Origin: JAKALX01 sp964508715
Lineage (GTDB): Bacteria > Chloroflexota > Dehalococcoidia > Tepidiformales > Tepidiformaceae
Reading direction: 5' to 3'
Length of the DNA: 64,000 nt
Assembly: GCA_964508715.1 (NCBI GenBank)
Contig: CAZDUX010000007.1
Location: 1-64,000, forward strand
Every line of letters starts with the position of its first letter. Position 1 is the stretch's first letter. The notes under the pieces are model-generated. The model saw nothing but the letters and a program-made list of their open reading frames with translations. It did no database searches and was not told where the DNA came from. The position numbers and the translations under genes are program-made. Shown here piece by piece: positions 60,980-64,000 of the stretch.

Positions 60980-61618
60980 TCAGGCGCTTGGGCGAAAGGA
61001 TGAAACGAACTTTCCCTGGACCTCGACGTTCTCGGGGGTCGTGTAGATCGGCTGCATCGTGCTGTTCGCGGGCTGGAGCCGCACGCGCGAACCCTCGTGA
61101 TAGAAGCGCTTGAGGGTGACTTCGCCGCGGTCTTTGAGCCACACGGCCACCTTGTCGCCATCTTCGGCCGCCTGGCACGGTTCGAGGAAGACGATGTCGC
61201 CATCGTCGATGAGGTCCTCGATCATCGACGTTCCCTTGACGCGGAGGGCGAAGACGTTGGTGCGCCCGCGGATCATGTCATCCGTGACGACGACGGTGTC
61301 TTCGGCGTCATTCGTCCACCGTTCGCTCGTCGGAACGGGGATGGGCTGGCCGGCGGCGATAGCGCCGAGGATGGGGACTTCGATGACACGGGGCCGGCGG
61401 CCGCGCGAGCCAAGGATCTCGATACCGCGCGAGACTTCGCGGTCGCGCCGGATGTAGCCCTTCTCCTCGAGCTTGCGGAGGTTGTAGTCGACCACGGAGG
61501 TGGAGCTGATCCCGCAGCCCTCCTGGATGTCGCGAATGCTCGGTGGGTAGTCCTTGTCGCTCACGAAGGCACGGAGGAAGTCCAGGATCTGAAGCTGCTT
61601 GCCGGAGAGATCTGCCAT
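60980..61618 (-). CDS. lexA: SOS repressor LexA
   Basis: LexA represses DNA-damage genes and cleaves itself when RecA is activated. The 212-residue protein has an N-terminal winged helix (RDIQEGCGISSTSVVDYNLRKLEEKGYI), the cleavage site Ala89-Gly90 in AIAAGQP, catalytic Ser131 in KGTSMIED and Lys170 in VTLKRFY. I chose the ATG at 61618; the longer frame from 61654 would place the SOS box inside the coding region. An SOS box and a strong promoter lie directly upstream, indicating autoregulation. Confidence 0.95.
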   Translation of the reverse strand: MADLSGKQLQILDFLRAFVSDKDYPPSIRDIQEGCGISSTSVVDYNLRKLEEKGYIRRDREVSRGIEILGSRGRRPRVIEVPILGAIAAGQPIPVPTSERWTNDAEDTVVVTDDMIRGRTNVFALRVKGTSMIEDLIDDGDIVFLEPCQAAEDGDKVAVWLKDRGEVTLKRFYHEGSRVRLQPANSTMQPIYTTPENVEVQGKFVSSFRPSA

Positions 61619-61632
61619 AGAGCTGCCATCCT

Positions 61633-61646
61633 CGAACGAATGTTCG
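61633..61646 (-). promoter_or_regulatory. SOS box (LexA operator)
   Basis: CGAACATTCGTTCG on the minus strand is a perfect CGAAC-N4-GTTCG palindrome, the operator of Gram-positive-type LexA. It starts 6 nt after the -10 box and 15 nt before the lexA ATG, so it would cover the transcription start. Confidence 0.88.
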
Positions 61647-61652
61647 TACAGC

Positions 61653-61682
61653 AATTTAGCAATACGGGTGGATTATCGTCAA
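61653..61682 (-). promoter_or_regulatory. lexA promoter
   Basis: On the minus strand TTGACG (61682-61677) and TAAATT (61658-61653) are 18 nt apart, the best sigma-70 match in the window, ending 6 nt before the SOS box. Confidence 0.65.
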
Positions 61683-61794
61683 ATCTTGTTCGGAACACCG
61701 GGCAGCGTTCGAACGTTCGATTGCTAATCTCAGGTTGGCCTGTTCCCGTGCCGCGATTTGCGGGGCCGAAGACGAGCGTGCACGATGAGGACGT

Positions 61795-62502
61795 ATGCCC
61801 GGCGCCAATCGCAACTCCGCCCATACCGCGCTCGTCATCGCCGCCCATCCCGACGATGGTGATTTCGGCTGTGCGGGGTACGCGGCCCAGCTTGCTGCGC
61901 GCGGCTGGGAGGTGCACTTCCTGGTTTGCACCAACGGCGCGAAAGGCACGGAGGACCGGGCGATGACGCGTGAACGGCTCATCGCCCTGCGGCAGGAGGA
62001 GCAACGGGAAGCCTGCCGGCGGCTGGGTGTGAGCGATGTGACGTTTCTCGGCAACGAAGACGGCGAGCTGGTGTACGACCGGCGGTTCCTGGGGCAGCTG
62101 GTGCGGGAGATCCGCCGGATCCGGCCGCATACCGTCCTGACACATGATCCGAGTGACATCATCATTGCGGACAGCTTCATCAATCACCCTGACCACCGGG
62201 TAACGGGCACGGCGGCACTCGATGCGATCTACCCGACGGCCCGTGATCACCTCAACTTTCCCGAACATCTCGAAGAGGGCCTCGAACCCCACAAGGTCCG
62301 GGAAGTGCTGCTCTGGAATTCGAACCAGCCCAACTTCGACGTTGACATCACGGCGGAGCTTGACACGAAGATCGACGCGCTCACCGCGCATGCGACGCAG
62401 TTTGCGAATCGGTCGGAGTTCGTCGAGTTCGCGCGGGAGACCTGGAAATCGGTGGACGGCCGCTACCTCGAGCGCTTCCGGCGGCTCATCCTCCAGTTCT
62501 GA
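61795..62502 (+). CDS. PIG-L/LmbE-type deacetylase
   Basis: The 235-residue zinc deacetylase has IAAHPDDGDFGCAG and the second metal motif NHPDHRVTG, with VTFLGNEDGEL between. The family includes BshB and MshB of low-molecular-weight thiol synthesis and other N-acetylglucosaminide deacetylases; its lack of partners leaves the substrate open. GAGG precedes the ATG. It is divergent from lexA, and CGAACGTTCG at 61710-61719 lies in between. Confidence 0.9.
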   Translation: MPGANRNSAHTALVIAAHPDDGDFGCAGYAAQLAARGWEVHFLVCTNGAKGTEDRAMTRERLIALRQEEQREACRRLGVSDVTFLGNEDGELVYDRRFLGQLVREIRRIRPHTVLTHDPSDIIIADSFINHPDHRVTGTAALDAIYPTARDHLNFPEHLEEGLEPHKVREVLLWNSNQPNFDVDITAELDTKIDALTAHATQFANRSEFVEFARETWKSVDGRYLERFRRLILQF

Positions 62503-62650
62503 GAGGCCGGGAGATGGCACGAATCGAGGTCGCATGCAGATTCGCCCATGGACCGCGGGAGGTAAGGCCCGGTGACCGGTGCATTGGCCTGGCTTTACAG
62601 GGGAAGGGAAGCGGGTGCGGCAGCGGTACACATCGTGCACCAGTGGGAAC

Positions 62651-63658
62651 TCAGCGCAGCTTGAGTTCGCTCGAATGCCCGGGGAAGAGGCGCTCGCCGG
62701 GATGGACAAAGCGGCGTGCGGCGTTGGCAGCAATCGCTGCCTGGGCAAAGCCGGTGACGATGAGGTTCAGCGGCTCTGAGCCGTCGACCGACGCGATATC
62801 CCCGGCAGCGTAGACGCCCGGGAGATTCGTCTCCATGAAGCCATTGGTGCGGACGTGGCGGACATCGGCCATCTCGAGGCCCCAGCTATTGATGGGACCA
62901 AGGGCGGCCTTGAAGCCGATGTTGACCAGCACCGCGTCGACGTCCATCTCTTCCTCTTCGCCGGTGCGGTTATCGTAGATGGTGACGCGCTGGACGCGGC
63001 CTTCGCCCATGACGCGCTTGATCTCCCAGAAGGTACGGATGGGGATGCCGGCAGCCCGCACTGCAGCGATCGTCGATTCGTGGGCGCGGAAGCCGTCGCG
63101 GCGGTGGATGAGCGTGATCTCGTTTGCCCAGTCCTTGAGGTTGAGGCACCAGTCGAAGGCGGTATCGCCCCCGCCGACGATGAGGAGTTTCTTTCCACGA
63201 AACGGGCGCTTGTCGTTGACGAAGTAATAGACGCCGTTGCCCTCGTACTGGTCGACGCCGGGTTTTTCGAGCTTGTTCGGGACGAAGGCGCCGACGCCGG
63301 CCGTGACAACCACGGTGCGGCTGTAGTGGGCGGTCGTCGGGGTGCCAAGGCGCCAGATCTCTTCGCCGTCGCTGGCGACGGTGCGGGTGAGGGTCTCGAT
63401 ACGCTCATCGAAGATCATCGTCGGTTCGAAGAGGTGGAGCTGGGCCATGAGCTGGGAGACGAGATCCTTGGCGAGGATCTTCGGGTGGCCGGGCACGTCG
63501 TAGATGAGCTTTTCGGGGTAAAGGACGGCGAGTTGGCCGCCGGGCTCGGGAAGTGCCTCGATGATCTTCGTGCGCATGTCGCGAAGGCCAGCGTAGAACG
63601 CGGTGAAGAGGCCGGTTGGCCCCGCGCCGATGATCGTCACGTCATAGATATCTGCCAT
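62651..63658 (-). CDS. Ferredoxin-NADP reductase, thioredoxin-reductase-like
   Basis: The 335-residue flavoprotein has the FAD motif DVTIIGAGPTGLFTAFYAGLRD with GGQLAVLYPEKLIYDVPG, the NADPH motif LLIVGGGDTAFDWCLNL and the C-terminal GVYAAGDIAS. It lacks the CxxC of thioredoxin reductases, which points to the YumC-type ferredoxin/flavodoxin-NADP reductase. It might supply electrons to the P450 at 42112 through a ferredoxin; that is inference. The start is ATG 63658 (MADIYDVTIIG). Confidence 0.92.
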   Translation of the reverse strand: MADIYDVTIIGAGPTGLFTAFYAGLRDMRTKIIEALPEPGGQLAVLYPEKLIYDVPGHPKILAKDLVSQLMAQLHLFEPTMIFDERIETLTRTVASDGEEIWRLGTPTTAHYSRTVVVTAGVGAFVPNKLEKPGVDQYEGNGVYYFVNDKRPFRGKKLLIVGGGDTAFDWCLNLKDWANEITLIHRRDGFRAHESTIAAVRAAGIPIRTFWEIKRVMGEGRVQRVTIYDNRTGEEEEMDVDAVLVNIGFKAALGPINSWGLEMADVRHVRTNGFMETNLPGVYAAGDIASVDGSEPLNLIVTGFAQAAIAANAARRFVHPGERLFPGHSSELKLR

Positions 63659-63934
63659 GTTCGCATCGTCGCGCCCGGATGATGTGTCCGCAAAGACGGG
63701 GAGACCCGCGTTTGAGGGGTCGAGCGGTCGTACATTGAGGGTATTCGCGGCAGAAGCGGCGGTGGGCGAGCACGCCGGGGTGTTCGCCCACCGCCGGACA
63801 AGGCGCCCGGTCCGGGTCGCGTGCCCCATCCACCACGATGCGGGATGGTGCAGCCGGGGAGATGGCTGCACACGATGCCGACAGGCGAGGTATCGGGCGG
63901 GAGACCACGTGCATGAACCGGGGATTTCCCTCGT
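63659..63934. other. Intergenic region near the window end
   Basis: No gene is supported here. A perfect 9-bp inverted repeat, CACGTGCAT (63906-63914) and ATGCACGTG (63935-63943), frames a 20-nt spacer; its right arm contains the ATG of the possible gene running off the window. Confidence 0.3.
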
Positions 63935-64000
63935 ATGCACGTGACGCGTAAGCGTGCGGTCGTGCGCCACTTGTCACTCGGCGGTATGGCCCTGTCTACT
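63935..64000 (+). CDS. Possible start of a gene cut by the window edge
   Basis: The frame MHVTRKRAVVRHLSLGGMALST is open to the last base. The basic N-terminus and hydrophobic run could begin a signal peptide. The start codon lies inside the inverted-repeat arm and there is no clear Shine-Dalgarno, so this is weak. Confidence 0.25.
   Translation, partial: MHVTRKRAVVRHLSLGGMALST

Noticed and set aside
61710..61719. CGAACGTTCG considered as a second true SOS box
   Set aside because: It lacks the 4-nt spacer required between half sites, so it is reported only as an observation.

Overview
The window is GC-rich, gene-dense bacterial chromosome with about 60 protein genes on both strands. I see no tRNA, rRNA, CRISPR array, prophage or intact insertion sequence. 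The gene content suggests a monoderm-type, aerobic bacterium, most likely a Chloroflexota member (Dehalococcoidia/Tepidiforma-like), with Actinomycetota as the alternative; this is inferred from gene types. The supporting genes are the MurT and GatD subunits of lipid II amidation, a Gram-positive-type LexA box (CGAAC-N4-GTTCG), many acyl-CoA enzymes, lipoproteins with Ser/Thr/Pro stalks, and several start codons sitting 6-8 nt behind a TANNNT -10 box.

Layout. 0-5 kb: murT, a stalked membrane protein, a 600-nt structured intergenic stretch that looks like an IS200/IS605 (TnpB/omega-RNA) relic, a GNAT acetyltransferase and thrB. 5-15 kb: signalling, with a PAS/GAF histidine kinase, two paralogous methyl-accepting chemotaxis proteins and an alpha/beta-hydrolase fused through a membrane stalk to a PKD-like domain. 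15-27 kb: acyl-CoA dehydrogenase, hydrolases, an S9 peptidase, two enoyl-CoA hydratases, gatD, an amidase, an MntA/HepT-type pair, and DUF2157 and MgtC-type membrane proteins. 27-30 kb: an ECF sigma factor fused to a zinc anti-sigma motif, a membrane segment and extracytoplasmic BACON/Ig-like domains, followed by an SCP2-like protein. 30-41 kb: hydrolase, MoxR ATPase, a small gene interrupted by an in-frame TGA, carbonic anhydrase, inositol monophosphatase, FAH-family protein, D12 adenine methylase, a SipW-like signal peptidase with a coiled-coil tail, 4-alpha-glucanotransferase, acyl-CoA dehydrogenase and a Phd/VapC pair. 41-54 kb: lipoproteins, cytochrome P450, two APH-type kinases, an orphan RskA-type anti-sigma, CaiB/BaiF CoA-transferase, PPK2, M20 amidohydrolase, EamA transporter, a Cys-cluster protein and a TPR protein. 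54-64 kb: an ABC-2 export pair, an alkyltransferase-like protein head-to-head with a second CoA-transferase, an HxlR regulator, holA, an OppD-like ATPase, lexA, a PIG-L deacetylase and a ferredoxin-NADP reductase-type flavoprotein.

How it fits together. Metabolism is scattered single genes for CoA-linked oxidation (two acyl-CoA dehydrogenases, two enoyl-CoA hydratases, two CoA-transferases, APH/ACAD10-like kinases, SCP2, P450, FAH), not one operon. Cell-envelope and sensing functions recur, and three proteins share an N-terminal cytoplasmic part, one membrane span, a Thr/Pro/Ser stalk and a beta-rich exterior domain. Noncoding structure is notable: dispersed GCGAAAGG tandem 8-mers at three loci, paired ATCGACAA repeats just upstream of three unrelated genes, and many perfect GC-rich hairpins after genes without a U-tract.
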